Shown piece after piece: positions 8,880 through 17,834 of a DNA stretch of 64,000 nt. The DNA comes from a bacterium. Its GTDB lineage: Bacteria > Myxococcota_A > Bradymonadia > UBA7976 > UBA1532. Where the stretch lies: contig JAUHYW010000012.1 of the NCBI GenBank assembly GCA_030426085.1, positions 66,425-130,424 on the forward strand. Reading direction: 5' to 3'. The notes beneath the pieces were generated by a model. That model worked only from the letters and a program-made list of their open reading frames with translations, was not told the DNA's origin and ran no database searches. Every line of letters starts with the position of its first letter. The first letter of the stretch is position 1. Position numbers and translations under genes: made by a program.

Positions 8880-10790
8880 ATGAGCCACGCCCGCCGATTT
8901 TGTCCCCAATGTCAGCGCCGCTACGGTGAGGCGGCGCAGATCTGCTCGATCGACCGCGCCCGGCTGCGGGTCGACCCGTTCATCGGCAGCGCCGTCGGGC
9001 GCTGGGTCCTCGTCGACTTTCTGGGTCAGGGCGCGATGGGGGTGGTCTACGCCGCCGCGCTGCGCGACGAGCCGGGCACCGCGCCCGACGGGGTCGAGCC
9101 GGGCCCGCCGGCCCAGGCGGCGATCAAGATCCTCAACGCCCGCCGGGCGGCCCTCCAGCCCGATCTGGTGCGGCGCTTCGAGATCGAGGCCCGGGCCGCC
9201 ACCCGCCTCGAGAACCGCCACGTCGCCCGGGTCTTCGACTGGGGCACCACCGACGACGGCCACCTCTACATCGCCATGGAGCGCCTGCGCGGCGCCCCGC
9301 TGGATCGCATCCTGGCCCGGGCGGGGCACCTCGCGCCGGAGATCGCGGCGACGATGGGCTACCAGATCGCCCAGGCGCTCGCCGAGGCCCACGACAAGCA
9401 GATCGTGCACCGCGACCTCAAGCCGGGCAACGTCTTCGTCGAGCCGCTCGCCGACGGGGGGTGGCATGTGCGGGTGCTCGACTTCGGCGTCGCCCGCATG
9501 AGCCTGCACGGGGTCGAGCGGACCCGCACCGGCATCGTCGCCGGCACCCCGGCCTACATGTCGCCCGAGCAGCTCCGCGGGGCGCGTGATCTGGACGGCC
9601 GCAGCGATGTCTACGCGCTCGGGGTGCTGCTGTACCGGGTGCTGGCCGGCCACAACCCGTTCCAGGGGGACGGCAGCTTCGCCCAGGCCCACGAGCGCCA
9701 CCTCAACCAGCTCCCCCCGCCGCTGCCGGCCCGGGTGCCGGCGCCGCTGTCGGCCCTGGTGCTGCGGCTGCTCGGCAAGGCCCCGGACGATCGCCCGCAG
9801 TCGATGTACGCGGTGCAGTCGCGGCTGCTCGAGACCGGGTTGATCGACGTGACCGCCGGGGGCACCGCCTTCGATCTGGACGCGGCGACCGTCGTGAGCG
9901 CCATGCAGCCGTCGGGCGAGGCCGACACGACGCCCGACTCCGACCCCGCGGTGGACGCGACCCGGCCCGAGGTGTCGGACACGGTCGTGGCCCGGCCAGC
10001 GCCCCGCCGGGTGACGACCCAGGTGTCGATCGCGGCCATCTCGCCGCTCGAGACCCGGCCGGTCGAGCCCCGGGTGGAGCGGCCCCTGCCCGCCTTCACC
10101 GACACCCTCGATCTGCCGTCGGTGGGCGGGCGCCGCAGCTCGCTGCGGGTCGCGGCCCTGGCGTTCTTGCTGTGCGGCTGCGCCATCGGCGCCGGCATGG
10201 GCATCGGCTTGCAGTACGGGTTCGATCCGCTGCCCCCCGCGGTCGGGGCGTCGAGCGCCCCGGCGCCGGCCCCCGCCCCGGCGCCGAGCCGGGTCAGCGT
10301 CTCGACCTCGGCGACGACCAGCGCCGACGGGCTCGCCACCTCGACCGACGACGGCGCGCGGGTCGACGAGAAGGGGACGTCGACCCGCGCGTCGGGCGGG
10401 TCGCGGGCGGATGAGGGTGCCGAGGCCCCGGGCCGGGCGACGGCGCGGCGGGGGTCGTCGCCGTCGGCCGGGGTCCGCCCCGGCGCCGCGCGCCCGATCC
10501 GGCCCGATCAGCCGGCGCCCACCGGCTACCGGGCGCTGCTCGACGCCTCGCTCTCGGCGATGGACGCCGGCGACATCGACCGGGCCATCGCGCACGCCGA
10601 GGCCGCCCGCGGGCTGCGACCCGCCAGCCTCATCCCCGATCAGCGGCTGTGTGATCTCTACGCCCGGGCCGGGCGCTACGAGGACGCCCTCTACGCCTGC
10701 CGCGACTGGCGCCGGCGCGAGCCCAAGCGGGCCTACCGGGCTCAGATCGATCGCCGGATCGATCGGCTGCTGGGCCACCTCAACCGCTGA
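8880..10790 (+). CDS. Membrane-anchored Ser/Thr protein kinase with N-terminal Cys cluster
   Basis: A 636-residue PknB/Hanks-type kinase. The extreme N-terminus holds a possible zinc ribbon (FCPQCQ...QICSID). The kinase domain follows at about 35-320 with glycine loop LGQGAMG, catalytic HRDLKPGN, DFGVAR and the GTPAYMSPEQ segment, so it should be active. A Pro/Ala/Thr-rich linker leads to one membrane span near 425-450 and a periplasmic tail. The last about 85 residues resemble a TPR pair. I chose the ATG at 8880 just before the Cys motif; an in-frame GTG at 8808 would add 24 residues. Its stop overlaps the stop of the convergent TAXI gene. Cys-cluster kinases of this build are common in myxobacteria. 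Confidence 0.88.
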   Translation: MSHARRFCPQCQRRYGEAAQICSIDRARLRVDPFIGSAVGRWVLVDFLGQGAMGVVYAAALRDEPGTAPDGVEPGPPAQAAIKILNARRAALQPDLVRRFEIEARAATRLENRHVARVFDWGTTDDGHLYIAMERLRGAPLDRILARAGHLAPEIAATMGYQIAQALAEAHDKQIVHRDLKPGNVFVEPLADGGWHVRVLDFGVARMSLHGVERTRTGIVAGTPAYMSPEQLRGARDLDGRSDVYALGVLLYRVLAGHNPFQGDGSFAQAHERHLNQLPPPLPARVPAPLSALVLRLLGKAPDDRPQSMYAVQSRLLETGLIDVTAGGTAFDLDAATVVSAMQPSGEADTTPDSDPAVDATRPEVSDTVVARPAPRRVTTQVSIAAISPLETRPVEPRVERPLPAFTDTLDLPSVGGRRSSLRVAALAFLLCGCAIGAGMGIGLQYGFDPLPPAVGASSAPAPAPAPAPSRVSVSTSATTSADGLATSTDDGARVDEKGTSTRASGGSRADEGAEAPGRATARRGSSPSAGVRPGAARPIRPDQPAPTGYRALLDASLSAMDAGDIDRAIAHAEAARGLRPASLIPDQRLCDLYARAGRYEDALYACRDWRRREPKRAYRAQIDRRIDRLLGHLNR

Positions 10791-12717
10791 CGGGCTCCCG
10801 AGCGTGGGCCACCTGCGTCTGGAAGTGGTCTCGATAACGCTCGGGGTCGAAGTCGAAGAGCGTGCCCCCCGATCCGAAGTGGGCGATGAAGACCCGCCCC
10901 ATCGCGTAGGTGACGGCGCCGGTCGCCGCCGGGCCGGCGACGATCGCCAGCCCGCTGCCCACCACCGGCACCGCCTTGGCCGCCGACGACAAACCCAGCG
11001 CCCCGCCGCCGGCCGCGGCGCCGCCGGTCAGGGCGGCGATGGCCGACTTGCCCAGGTCCGAGCGGAACGGGGTGCCGTAGTACCGCGCCAGCCGCCGCAG
11101 CATGGCCAGCGAGACGGCGGTGGTCGTGGCCAGATCGACGAGCGGCAGCGGGGCCAGCCCCAGCGTGGCGGCGACCGCGACGTGGCGCCGCACGATGCGC
11201 CGGGCGCCCGCGGTGGGCCTGAGCGGCGGCGCGTCCGCCGGGCCGGGGTCGAGGGTCGCCGGCGGGTCGGGCGGGTCGTCGTCCGGGGGTCGATCGTCGC
11301 GGTCGTCCGGCCCGGCGCCGAGCGGCATCGGCGGCGCCGACGGGTCGGGCATCCAGGGTGTGGAGGGCGGGGGGGCCCGGTCGTCCGCGGGGCGTCGCTC
11401 GGGCGGGTTCAGCCGCTGCTCCAAGCGCCGCTGCACCAGATCGGCGTGCAGCCGCAGGTGATAGAACTCGTCCATGTACGACACCGGCACGTCGATGTCG
11501 TGCAGCTCCCGTTGCAGCGCGCGCACCCGCGACCGGGCCTCTTCGAGCGCTGCCCGATCGCCGGTGGCGGCGATCTCGGCGTCCAGCCCGCGCAGCACCT
11601 TGTACCACCGGTAGATGCGGGATCGGATGCGCCAGCGGTACAGCGGCGGGGCCACCCGGAACAGCGGGATGAGCAGCGTCAGCAGCGGCAGCAGCAGGAT
11701 CTTGAGCCGGTCGACCAGCGAGGCGGCCCAGAACGGCAGCACCCGGTAGAGGAACGACCGCCCGCTCTCGAAGGCGTGGCGGGTCTCGCGCTCGACGGGG
11801 TAGTCCAGCGGGGCCAGCGCGGGGAAGGTGCCCGCCGACGACAGCAGGCTGCCCTGCCCGTGCACCGCCCGGGCGGCGTCGATCAAGACCGGGGGCAGCG
11901 CGTCGTGCAGGTCGCTGCGGGCCACCAGGGCCGCGGTCGCCGCCAGCAGGGGCACGTCGCCCGTGGGCAGATCGCGGGTCAGGTCGACGACGCCCCGGGG
12001 CAGGGTCACCGGGGTCAGGTGGGGCAGCCGGCGGGCGAAGGCCCGGGCCCGGCGCAGCCGCACGATGTGGATGTCGGGGGTCGACAGCAGCCGGACCACC
12101 AGCGGGTTGGTCGGCGAGGTGACCATGAACAGGCCGTCGATGACGCCCCGCTCGAGCGCCTCGACCGCCTCGACGCCGCCGAGGGGCAGCGTCTCGATCC
12201 GGTCGGTCAGCCCGGCGGTCTCGAGCAGCTCGAGCGCGGCGAATCGGCTGCCGCTGCCCTCGCCCCCGATGGCCACCCGCCCCCCGGAGAGGGCGCTGAG
12301 CGTGGTGGCGGGCGCCGCCCCCCGGTGGAACATCATCAGCGGCTCGTAATACAGCGCGCTGATGCCTTGCAGCTCGCCGGGCGTCGGCGACTTCACCCCG
12401 CCCTGCACGATGGCCGCGTCGACCGCGCCCTCGGCCAGCAGCCGCAGGTTGTCGACCGTGCCCCCGGTGTGCACCACCTCCAGCTCGATGCCGTCCCGGG
12501 CGAACGTCTCGGCGTAGGCCCGACCGAAGGCCGCGTAGGATCCGGTGGGCGAGCCGGTCGCCAGGCGCAGCGTCGTGGGCGGGGCCGGCTCGATGAACGA
12601 CCACGCGATCACGAAGCCGGCGGTCACCATCGCGACCCCCGGCAGCCACACCAGCACCGCGCCCAGGAACGCCCGCCGACGCCCGCGGGACACCGCGTTC
12701 TTCGTGTTCTTCGCCAT
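10780..12717 (-). CDS. TAXI-type solute-binding domain fused to a DUF697-like domain
   Basis: A 645-residue membrane protein of unusual build. A span at about 15-35 is followed by a TAXI/NMT1-type ligand-binding domain at about 45-330, with LRLATGSPTGSY, the DAAIVQGG block and a GVIDGLFMV element. In TRAP-TAXI transporters this domain captures substrate for a separate permease. A hydrophobic segment (about 355-380), a charged coiled-coil-like stretch (about 400-450) and a Pro/Asp-rich linker follow. The C-terminus (about 505-625) resembles DUF697: PLPLVDLATTTAVSLAMLRR and KAVPVVGSGLAIVAGP. No TRAP permease gene is nearby, so a sensor or scaffold role is as likely as transport. The ATG at 12717 precedes the signal anchor; longer frames overlap rqcH. 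Confidence 0.72.
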   Translation of the reverse strand: MAKNTKNAVSRGRRRAFLGAVLVWLPGVAMVTAGFVIAWSFIEPAPPTTLRLATGSPTGSYAAFGRAYAETFARDGIELEVVHTGGTVDNLRLLAEGAVDAAIVQGGVKSPTPGELQGISALYYEPLMMFHRGAAPATTLSALSGGRVAIGGEGSGSRFAALELLETAGLTDRIETLPLGGVEAVEALERGVIDGLFMVTSPTNPLVVRLLSTPDIHIVRLRRARAFARRLPHLTPVTLPRGVVDLTRDLPTGDVPLLAATAALVARSDLHDALPPVLIDAARAVHGQGSLLSSAGTFPALAPLDYPVERETRHAFESGRSFLYRVLPFWAASLVDRLKILLLPLLTLLIPLFRVAPPLYRWRIRSRIYRWYKVLRGLDAEIAATGDRAALEEARSRVRALQRELHDIDVPVSYMDEFYHLRLHADLVQRRLEQRLNPPERRPADDRAPPPSTPWMPDPSAPPMPLGAGPDDRDDRPPDDDPPDPPATLDPGPADAPPLRPTAGARRIVRRHVAVAATLGLAPLPLVDLATTTAVSLAMLRRLARYYGTPFRSDLGKSAIAALTGGAAAGGGALGLSSAAKAVPVVGSGLAIVAGPAATGAVTYAMGRVFIAHFGSGGTLFDFDPERYRDHFQTQVAHAREPVSG

Positions 12718-12776
12718 ACGGCCAAGCTGCCCCAGCCGGCCGCGGGGGGCAAGCCGGACCGGTGAATGACGGCCCG

Positions 12777-14180
12777 TCAGCGCTTGTAGAGCCGGCGGAT
12801 GCGGGCCGGGCCGTCGTCGACGGTGATCGACTTCGCCCCGGCGACGGTCACCCGCCCCGGGCCCGCGCCCTTGATCGCCCGGACGTGCTTGCGCCGGGTG
12901 TGCATCACCTCGACCCCCGGCTCGTCGCGCAGGTCGCTGTGGTGCACCGCCAGGGCCGCCGCGTCGCGCAGCGTCTCGGGGTGCGGCTCCCGGCCGCGGG
13001 CGGGCAGGGGCACGATGACGTGGGCCCCGGGCACGTCTCGGGTGTGCAGCCAGTGGTCGTTGCCCCGGGCGACCCCGAACGTCGTCGCGTGGTTGTCGGC
13101 CCCGCCCCGGCCCACCAGGATGCGCTCCCCGCGGCCGCTCTCGAACTGCCGGTAGGGCAGCCGCTCGATCACCTGCCGTCGCCCGGGCAGACCCTGGGGC
13201 GGCGGCAGGATGCCGGCGGCCACCAGCTCGGCTTCGAGCGCGTCGGCCGTCGGCGGGTCGTCGCCCTCGATCGCCTCGGCGAGCGCCTCGACGGCGAGCT
13301 GCTCGTCCTCCACCGCCGCCAGCCGCTCGGCCGCCCGCTCGGCGCCGGCGGCGGCCTTCTTGTACTTCGCGAAGCAGCGCTGGAGGTTCTCCGGCCCGTC
13401 CAGCGCCGGGTCGAGCGGGATCGTGACCGTCGGGGCGCCCTCGGCGAACCAGTCGCTCACCTCGACCGCCTCGGCGCCGCGCTCGATGCGGTGCAGCGCG
13501 CCCTTGAGCAGCTCCCCCCGTCGGCGCCACTGCTCGGCGCGGGCCGCCCGGGCGACGTCCTGCGAGACCCGGTCGTGCAGCCGCTCCAGGCGCTTGCGGG
13601 CCCGGGTGATGAGGCGCCGCCGGGCGTGCTCCTCGGCCCGGGCGGCCCGCTCGGTGGCCCGGGCGGCCGCCGCGGCTTCGACCGCTCGCGCATCTTCGAA
13701 GCGCGGCGGGCCGTCTTCGCGGGGCGGGGGCGGGGCCGGCGGCGTGTAGGCCACCCCCGGCGCGAGGCCCCGCCGGCTGCCGTCGGGGCGGGCGACAGCG
13801 ACCACCCGGCCGGCCTCGTCCACCGCGAAGAGGTTGGCGTGGCGCCCGGTCAGCTCGGCCACCAGCCGGCCCCCCGCCACGGTCAGCACCACCACCCGGT
13901 CACCCGCGAGGCGCTCGAGCCCCTCCAGCTGCCGCCCGCCGGCCGCCGAGCGCAGCCACGCGCCCAGCGCCGTCGGCTCGGGTCGGGTCGGCACCGGACC
14001 CGGCGCCTCGGCGACGCGGGCCGGCTCGACGCTCAGCACCAGCCGGGTCGTGACCCCCGGCGAGCGCACGCGCAGCACCACCGTGCCGTCGTCCGGTTGG
14101 CGTACCTTCTGGATCTGCCCGCCGACCACCCGCGGGGCCAGCTCGGCGATGACCCCGTCGATCTCGGCTGCCGTCAGCAT
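12777..14180 (-). CDS. rqcH: NFACT-family ribosome quality-control protein RqcH
   Basis: A 467-residue protein of the NFACT (Rqc2/FbpA) family. In bacteria RqcH binds 50S subunits carrying stalled peptidyl-tRNA and adds alanine tails that mark the chain for proteolysis. The NFACT-N region shows GGQIQKVRQPDD and TGRHANLFAVD. A long charged helical region (about 165-235) precedes the C-terminal NFACT-R domain with ILVGRGGADNHATTFGVA and HWLHTRDVPGAHVIV. It is somewhat shorter than the usual 500-570 residues. I chose the ATG at 14180, directly before the conserved LTAAEIDGVI; the frame is open 25 codons further. It stands between oppositely oriented pepA and a same-strand gene. Confidence 0.85.
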   Translation of the reverse strand: MLTAAEIDGVIAELAPRVVGGQIQKVRQPDDGTVVLRVRSPGVTTRLVLSVEPARVAEAPGPVPTRPEPTALGAWLRSAAGGRQLEGLERLAGDRVVVLTVAGGRLVAELTGRHANLFAVDEAGRVVAVARPDGSRRGLAPGVAYTPPAPPPPREDGPPRFEDARAVEAAAAARATERAARAEEHARRRLITRARKRLERLHDRVSQDVARAARAEQWRRRGELLKGALHRIERGAEAVEVSDWFAEGAPTVTIPLDPALDGPENLQRCFAKYKKAAAGAERAAERLAAVEDEQLAVEALAEAIEGDDPPTADALEAELVAAGILPPPQGLPGRRQVIERLPYRQFESGRGERILVGRGGADNHATTFGVARGNDHWLHTRDVPGAHVIVPLPARGREPHPETLRDAAALAVHHSDLRDEPGVEVMHTRRKHVRAIKGAGPGRVTVAGAKSITVDDGPARIRRLYKR

Positions 14181-14306
14181 GGCGACAGCCTCGCATCCTT
14201 TGGCCGGCGCGTCGCGTCTTTCTTCGGACCCGGGGGGGTGGTACAAAACCGCCACCCTCGATCCGGATCACCCCTCGTCCGCAACGAACCCCCCGAAGGA
14301 GGCGCA

Positions 14307-15782
14307 ATGAAGCTGTCGGTGCACGGCGACGCGAGCACGTTCGACGGAGATCTGCTGGTCATCGGCCGATTCGCCGAGTCCGGCCCCACCGCCGCCGAGA
14401 AGGCGCTCGACGAGGCCCTCGACGGCGCGCTGTCCGCCGCCGCCGAGCGGCTGCGCTTCACCGGCAAGCCCCGCAGCACCGTGGCCCTCGACACCCTCGG
14501 CCGGCTGCCCGCCGGGCGGGTGATGCTCGTCGGGCTCGGTGAGGCCGACGCGCTGAGCCCCGCCGGTCTGCGCGACCTCGGGGCCCTGGCCACCGCCGCG
14601 GCCCTCGACGGGCGCTACGGCCGGGTCGGCGTGGCGGTGCCCGAGGCGGGGCACACCGAGCAGGTGGCCCTCGGCGGCCTGCTGGGGACCTACCGCTTCG
14701 TGGCGTTCAAGGCCGAGCCCGACGACGGCCCCCGGGCCGAGGTCGAGGCGCTCACCCTCGTCGGGGGCGACGCCGCCGTGCTCGACCGGGCGCAGACCCT
14801 CGCCGACGGGGTCAACCTCGCCCGCACGCTCACCAACGAGCCGGCCAACGTCTGCACCCCCGAGCGGCTGGCGCAGCTCGCCCGGGACATCGCCAAGGCG
14901 CCCAACGTCGAGGCCCGCATCTTCGAGAAGGCCGAGATCTACGAGAAGAAGATGGGGGGCATCATCGGGGTCAGCCGCGGCGCGACCACCGAGCCCCGGT
15001 TCATCCACCTCAGCTACGTGCCCGAGGGGCACGACGGGCGCGACGCCATCGCGTTCGTGGGCAAGGGCATCACCTTCGACGCCGGCGGGCTGTCCATCAA
15101 GCCGGCCAAGGCGATGGCCGAGATGTACATCGACATGGCCGGGGCGGCGGCGGTCATCTCGACGATGCAGGTCGTCGCCGCGATGCAGCCCGCCGTGGCG
15201 GTGCACTGCATCGTCGGGGCCTGCGAGAACATGACCGGCTCCGACGCCTACCGCCCCAGCGACATCCTCACGATGTACAGCGGCAAGACCGTCGAGGTGC
15301 TCAACACCGACGCCGAGGGCCGGCTGGTGCTCGCCGACGCGCTGCACTATGTGACCGAGCTCGAGCCGAAGGTGCGGGGGGTCGTCGACGCGGCGACCCT
15401 CACCGGGTCGTGCATGGTCGCGCTGGGCAACTACTACGCGGGCGCGTTCAGCGACCACGAAGCGCTGTGCGCCGAGGTGCTCGCCGCCGCCGAGGCGGCC
15501 GACGAGAAGCTGTGGCGGCTGCCGCTCGACCCCAAGCTGGCCAAGACCCTCGAGAGCAAGCGGGCCGACATCAAGAACATCGGCGGCTCGTGGGGCGGGG
15601 CGATCACCGCCGCGCAGTTCCTCCAGAACTTCAAGGGCGAGGTGCCCTGGGTGCACCTCGACATCGCCGGGGCCGTGCTCGCCGAGTCCGACGACGGTCA
15701 CATCCGGGCCGGGGGCACCGGCTTCGGCGTCCTGACCATGTGGTCCCTCGTCGAGTCCGGCGCCGGCTCGAACGCCGCCTGA
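14307..15782 (+). CDS. pepA: Leucyl aminopeptidase (M17)
   Basis: A 491-residue cytosolic dizinc (or Mn) aminopeptidase that removes N-terminal residues from peptides. The M17 signature NTDAEGRL is at 333-340, with upstream GKGITFDAGGLSIKP supplying metal and catalytic Lys ligands. The N-terminal regulatory domain is present, giving normal family length. The start has a full GAAGGAGG ribosome site four bases upstream. It heads a plus-strand series with an Omp85 protein six bases after its stop; joint transcription is likely. Confidence 0.94.
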   Translation: MKLSVHGDASTFDGDLLVIGRFAESGPTAAEKALDEALDGALSAAAERLRFTGKPRSTVALDTLGRLPAGRVMLVGLGEADALSPAGLRDLGALATAAALDGRYGRVGVAVPEAGHTEQVALGGLLGTYRFVAFKAEPDDGPRAEVEALTLVGGDAAVLDRAQTLADGVNLARTLTNEPANVCTPERLAQLARDIAKAPNVEARIFEKAEIYEKKMGGIIGVSRGATTEPRFIHLSYVPEGHDGRDAIAFVGKGITFDAGGLSIKPAKAMAEMYIDMAGAAAVISTMQVVAAMQPAVAVHCIVGACENMTGSDAYRPSDILTMYSGKTVEVLNTDAEGRLVLADALHYVTELEPKVRGVVDAATLTGSCMVALGNYYAGAFSDHEALCAEVLAAAEAADEKLWRLPLDPKLAKTLESKRADIKNIGGSWGGAITAAQFLQNFKGEVPWVHLDIAGAVLAESDDGHIRAGGTGFGVLTMWSLVESGAGSNAA

Positions 15783-15788
15783 TCCGCC

Positions 15789-17201
15789 GTGCGGCGCCGC
15801 CGCCCACCGGGCCCGTGGGTCCTCGCCCTCGGCCTGTGGGCCCTCGCGCCGGGCGCGGGGGCCCAGCCGCCGCCCGAGGTGCCCGTCGAGCTGCCCCCGC
15901 CGCCGGGTGAAGCCCCGATCGTGGAGTCGGTGCGCCTCGAAGGGGTGCGCATCGGCCGGCGGACCCCCCTGCGGGAGAAGATCCGGCTCGACCTCGACGC
16001 CCCGCTCGACGAGGCGGCCATCGAAGACACCCGCATCCGGCTGCTGGCCACCGGGCTGTGCGAGGCGGTGCGGGTCCGCCTCGACCGGGGCGGCGCCCGG
16101 GGGCGGGTCGTCGTCGTCTTCACCTGCGACGAGCGGGTCACCACCAGCCTCGACGCGTTCCACCTCGGCTCGGCCCGGCCGACCCGGTTCTGGGCCGGGG
16201 CCGAGCTGAGCGACCTCGACCCGTTCGGGGTCGGCGTCGGCTTCGGGGTGGGGCTCGTCGCCAGCGGGGATCAGCTCTCGACCCGCCTCGCGACCCGGCT
16301 GCCGGCCCCGTGGGTCGGCGACGCCAGCCTGCGGGTCGCCCTGCGCTACCTCGACGGCCGGGAGCGCTTCGTGGGGCCGCTCGGCCAGACCCTCGACGGC
16401 GAAGAGGTCGTCTCGATCCCGGTGGACTACCGCCGGGCGGGCCTCGACCTCGGCTTGCAACTCGATCTGCGGCCCTTCCTGCGGATGACCGTCGGCCTGA
16501 GCGGCGAGTGGGTGCAGGCCGAGCCGCCCGCTGGCGCCGAGGCCATCGACCTCGGCGGGCGAGCGGCGGCGTTCGACTTCGCGCTCGGCCCCGACCAGCC
16601 GGTGAGCGTCCTCGTGCCGGCCTCGCTCGTCTGGGACGACCGCGACGACCCGGCCTTCCCCACCCGGGGCACCCGGGCCGCGCTCACCGCCCGCGCCGGG
16701 TGGTACGACGGCCCGTGGGGCGCGCTCGCCGGGCGGATCGAGCAGTACATCCCCATCCCCGGGGGCAGCACGGTGCGGCTCGACGCCTTCCTCGGCGGCC
16801 TCGTCGGCGGGGCTCCGTTCTTCGCCCGCTACTTCGTCGGCGACCTGCACCCCTACATCCCGGCCCGGGCGATGGGCCTCAACTTCAGCCACCGCCGGGG
16901 CCCGACCCTGCTCGACCTCGACCGCGCCGGCGACCTCGGCGCCGCCCGCTACGAGCCGCTCGCCCTCCGCCTGGGCACCGAGTACCGCCTGCCGCTCGGC
17001 GCCGGCCCCCACCGCGAGCCGTACGGGGTCGAGTTCTTCGTCGGCGCCGGGCTGGTCTCGATGGCCGACCCCGCGGCGCTCGGCGGCCTCGACGGCCTGC
17101 CCCCGCTCGACCTCGCCGTCGACGTCGGCCTGCGCTTCGAGACCGAGATCGGGGTCATGGGCCTCAGCGTCGGCAACCTCTTCCTGCTGGTCGAGCCGTG
17201 A
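15789..17201 (+). CDS. Omp85/BamA-like outer-membrane protein
   Basis: A 470-residue precursor with an arginine-rich start and a hydrophobic signal segment ending near APGAGA (about 10-25). A single POTRA-like unit follows (about 40-105: VESVRLEGVRIG...TGLCEAVRVRLDR). The rest is beta-strand-rich and ends in a terminal strand, matching the D15/bacterial surface antigen barrel. Only one POTRA is visible against five in BamA, so it is more like TamA-type or single-POTRA Omp85 proteins than the essential assembly core. GTG start six bases after pepA. The following gene starts inside its stop (GTGA). Confidence 0.72.
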   Translation: MRRRRPPGPWVLALGLWALAPGAGAQPPPEVPVELPPPPGEAPIVESVRLEGVRIGRRTPLREKIRLDLDAPLDEAAIEDTRIRLLATGLCEAVRVRLDRGGARGRVVVVFTCDERVTTSLDAFHLGSARPTRFWAGAELSDLDPFGVGVGFGVGLVASGDQLSTRLATRLPAPWVGDASLRVALRYLDGRERFVGPLGQTLDGEEVVSIPVDYRRAGLDLGLQLDLRPFLRMTVGLSGEWVQAEPPAGAEAIDLGGRAAAFDFALGPDQPVSVLVPASLVWDDRDDPAFPTRGTRAALTARAGWYDGPWGALAGRIEQYIPIPGGSTVRLDAFLGGLVGGAPFFARYFVGDLHPYIPARAMGLNFSHRRGPTLLDLDRAGDLGAARYEPLALRLGTEYRLPLGAGPHREPYGVEFFVGAGLVSMADPAALGGLDGLPPLDLAVDVGLRFETEIGVMGLSVGNLFLLVEP

Positions 17202-17833
17202 GGGCGCTGCTGCTCGCCGTGGCGCTGCTCGCGCTGCCCACCCGCCCCTGGCTCGAGCGGGACGGGGCGGCGGTCGTGCTCAGCGCCGACGTCGGCCCGC
17301 TGTTCGACGGCGACCTGCGCACCCGGCTGCAGAGCGGGCTGTCGACCACCCTGCGGCTCAAGCTCGAGCTGCGCGAGCTGGACGACGGCGCGGTGATCGG
17401 CTTCGGCTGGCGGGTGGCCCGGGTCCGGTGGGACCTGTGGGACGAGCGCCTCGCGGCGGTGATCGACGACCCCCAGGGCGTGCGCGAGCAGACCTGGCCC
17501 TCGATCGACGCCTTCGTGCAGAGCTTCGCCGCCATCGACCGGGTCCCGGTGGCCGGATCGGTCCCGGTGGACGAGCGGGTGGTGCAGGCGGTGCTGCGGC
17601 TCGAGGTCAACCCGGTCAGCGCCGACAAGCTCGCCCGCATGCGCCGCTGGCTCTCGGCCCCCGAGGGCGCGGTCGGCGACCCCTTCGGATCGGGCGTGCT
17701 CGGCTCGTTCGTGCGGCTCTTCGACAACCTCAAGCCGGGCATCGCCGAGCGGGTGCTCAGCGTCAGCGGCCAGCCGGTGCGCGCCGACCGGCTGCCGTTC
17801 GTGGTGCGCGGCGTCCGGCCGGGGGGCGGCTGA
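17198..17833 (+). CDS. DUF4390-like secreted protein
   Basis: A 211-residue protein with a short hydrophobic N-terminal signal (LLLAVALLALP) and a beta-rich body containing LSTTLRLKLELRELDD and FDNLKPGIAERVLSVSGQPV. Its size, signal and place directly upstream of an NtrY-like kinase match DUF4390 proteins, whose function is unknown. The GTG start overlaps the upstream stop by four bases. The next gene begins one base past its stop, so all three are probably translated together. Name assignment is by context and resemblance. Confidence 0.6.
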   Translation: MRALLLAVALLALPTRPWLERDGAAVVLSADVGPLFDGDLRTRLQSGLSTTLRLKLELRELDDGAVIGFGWRVARVRWDLWDERLAAVIDDPQGVREQTWPSIDAFVQSFAAIDRVPVAGSVPVDERVVQAVLRLEVNPVSADKLARMRRWLSAPEGAVGDPFGSGVLGSFVRLFDNLKPGIAERVLSVSGQPVRADRLPFVVRGVRPGGG

Positions 17834-17834
17834 C

